15,901 bases of DNA from Acidobacteriota bacterium. GTDB taxonomy: Bacteria > Acidobacteriota > Blastocatellia > RBC074. Made by a program: the position numbers and the translations under genes. Below, piece after piece: positions 14,462 to 15,901 of the stretch; the stretch's first letter is position 1; every line of letters starts with the position of its first letter. The DNA lies in contig JABFSD010000864.1 of the NCBI GenBank assembly GCA_013140935.1, positions 1 to 15,901 on the forward strand, written 5' to 3'. The notes under the pieces were generated by a model that did not search any database, was not told where the DNA came from, and saw nothing but the letters and a program-made list of their open reading frames with translations.

Positions 14462-15901
14462 TCAACGACATTGAGCAATGGTTTCTTCCAACGCACTATC
14501 AATAAACCCCATTTCGTGCGCGTAAAAGGTGATCGCGTCGTTCGCTATACGATATCCATCGTCCCAGATCAAAATATTGTTAATAATCAGGTCGTTACAG
14601 ATTTCATGAGCTTGCTCAAAACTTAAATTTATTCCGTGTTGACGCGCTAACCCTTGGACCAGGCCAAATTCGATGCGGCGAATACGGCCTTTCAGCAGTG
14701 CGAGTGCCACCAAACGGGCACGCGGATTTTTTAGTTCAATAATGGGGGCCGTACAAAAATTCGCTGTGAGGTCATCTGCTTTGAGAGTTTCTATGTGTAA
14801 TGGAGAAATTGAATCCGCTTCTTCCTCGTCTGCTAATTCTGCCAACCGTTTCGCATGAAACTGTAATAGGTGAGGCATTCTTCCGGTTAGTTCAAAGAGC
14901 AATTCAACTAGTTTTTCTTCGTGTTCAACTTTGAAGCCGATGTCTTTGAGTGGCGTAAGAACCAACTTGCGCGCGGAGGTTGCATCGAGCGGTTTTAGTC
15001 GAAGCAACTCTAATCGGTATTTAAGTGGTGAATTGCCGTAAAGCATCGTTTTCAGCAGTACCTCACGCCCGCATAAAATGAGTCGGCATAATCCTTGATG
15101 TGCGGCAATGGCAAGTTCCTGGAACGGCTCGGTTTGGCATACCTCGTCTACCTCATCGAGAATAAGTTCCAGTGGACGCTCGGCCACGGTGCGCTGAACT
15201 TTGAGAAAATGCGATAACTCCGCAAACTTGAGGGAGGCGCTCCGGCTGGAATTATCAATTCTCAACGCAATAAATTGTGCAATGCCGTCAGGCGTCTTGT
15301 TCGTGCAATCGCGAAAATCAAAATAATACCGGCAAGCGTTTCGGGGATCGAGCTTTTGCCGGATTCTAAATTCATGTTGTTTGACGAGAGAGGTTTTTCC
15401 CAAGCGGCTGGGCCCGGCGATGGCGAAACTTGCGGTGTCTTCATTGAAGAGTCGGCTTAATTCTCTTTCTCTGCCGAAAAACATATTGTTGCTGGCGGGT
15501 AACAATATGTTGAAAGGCTGTACGGACATGCGGCCCAGTTGATTTCGCAAAAGCAGAGAGAACAGTTTTTCGGGAGCAGGTGATTCCAGCAACTCCGCGA
15601 GTTGTGCCGAGGAAAACCGCAGAGAGCGGGTGTGTCCGATAGCCTGTTGTGCGAGGGCGAGCGAGGTTTCTGACAATGCCCAGACCATTACCAGGCGTTC
15701 AGGCGCATTCACCGTGCGCCAGAATTTTTTTAGGTCGTCGGCCAGGGCGGGGTTATCGCCGCTGACGAGCAGGCAATGAATATTATCAGCGCCACGCAAT
15801 TTGAGTTCGTTGAGTTGCATCTCAAACCGCAGCGCATCCGTACCGATTTTCCCGATGGAGCCTTCGGCTTTGAGATGTTTTTTCAGATGCTGTACCAGTT
15901 C
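14462..15901 (-). CDS. AAA/STAND-type ATPase, N-terminus beyond window
   Basis: The frame is open from the right edge to a TGA at 14462-14464 (479 residues visible). The first ATG is at 15818-15820, but 27 further codons in frame upstream (reading ELVQHLKKHLKAEG and on) look like protein, so the gene most likely starts outside the window. Numbering from that ATG: an unrecognised alpha/beta N-terminal domain (about 1-95), the linker NMFFGRERELSRLF (112-125) that typically precedes STAND/AAA P-loops, Walker A GPSRLGKT (136-143), Walker B LELILDEVDE (217-226), a sensor-like LILCGRE, then a GRMPHLLQFHAKRL lid region and a C-terminal winged-helix-like part (about 375-440). Both Walker motifs are intact, unlike the related domain in the kinase next door. 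It heads the visible minus-strand operon. It probably serves as an NTP-dependent switch; the signal and partner are unknown. Confidence 0.78.
   Translation of the reverse strand, partial: ELVQHLKKHLKAEGSIGKIGTDALRFEMQLNELKLRGADNIHCLLVSGDNPALADDLKKFWRTVNAPERLVMVWALSETSLALAQQAIGHTRSLRFSSAQLAELLESPAPEKLFSLLLRNQLGRMSVQPFNILLPASNNMFFGRERELSRLFNEDTASFAIAGPSRLGKTSLVKQHEFRIRQKLDPRNACRYYFDFRDCTNKTPDGIAQFIALRIDNSSRSASLKFAELSHFLKVQRTVAERPLELILDEVDEVCQTEPFQELAIAAHQGLCRLILCGREVLLKTMLYGNSPLKYRLELLRLKPLDATSARKLVLTPLKDIGFKVEHEEKLVELLFELTGRMPHLLQFHAKRLAELADEEEADSISPLHIETLKADDLTANFCTAPIIELKNPRARLVALALLKGRIRRIEFGLVQGLARQHGINLSFEQAHEICNDLIINNILIWDDGYRIANDAITFYAHEMGFIDSALEETIAQCR

Noticed and set aside
15818..15820. 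ATG as the true start of the right-edge ATPase
   Set aside because: The same frame stays open with protein-like sequence for 27 codons up to the window edge, so the gene is treated as partial.

Overview
The window looks like a chromosomal segment of a moderately GC-rich Gram-negative-type bacterium. Gene families such as the WbuC-like cupin, the AlkZ-related protein and the giant TPR protein, together with weak Shine-Dalgarno use on the left, would fit Acidobacteriota or a similar environmental phylum. This is an inference; no rRNA or marker gene is present to settle it.

Left part (1-6488) is GC-rich. A partial AlkZ-related winged-helix protein (minus strand, running off the left edge) is divergent from a WbuC-family cupin (plus strand). 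The cupin is followed by a 1760-residue TPR protein carrying an internal C39-like cysteine peptidase domain. An inverted pair of heptameric tandem repeats, able to form a 21-bp hairpin, joins the cupin stop codon to the TPR start codon.

Middle part (6489-8687): a 311-bp gene-free stretch, then a two-gene plus-strand unit. The first gene is an RDD-family membrane protein with a very strong ribosome binding site. The second is a 383-residue protein that I read as a catalytically dead reverse transcriptase. The RT architecture is recognisable from end to end, but the palm A aspartates, the PQG turn and the YADD box are all replaced, and a segment with two predicted membrane helices is inserted in the palm. 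This is the most novel-looking element in the window.

Right part (8693-15901) is visibly less GC-rich. It is a tightly packed minus-strand operon of four genes, in transcription order: an AAA/STAND-type ATPase (N-terminus beyond the window), a 1242-residue hybrid sensor kinase (degenerate AAA domain, GAF-like regions, PAS-like region, DHp and HATPase), a receiver protein without a DNA-binding output, and a cytoplasmic HExxH zinc peptidase. It converges on the RDD/dead-RT unit with only 5 bp between the stop codons. The set suggests an NTPase-gated two-component relay whose output may be proteolysis rather than transcription. Whether it works together with the convergent membrane/dead-RT pair is an open inference based only on adjacency.
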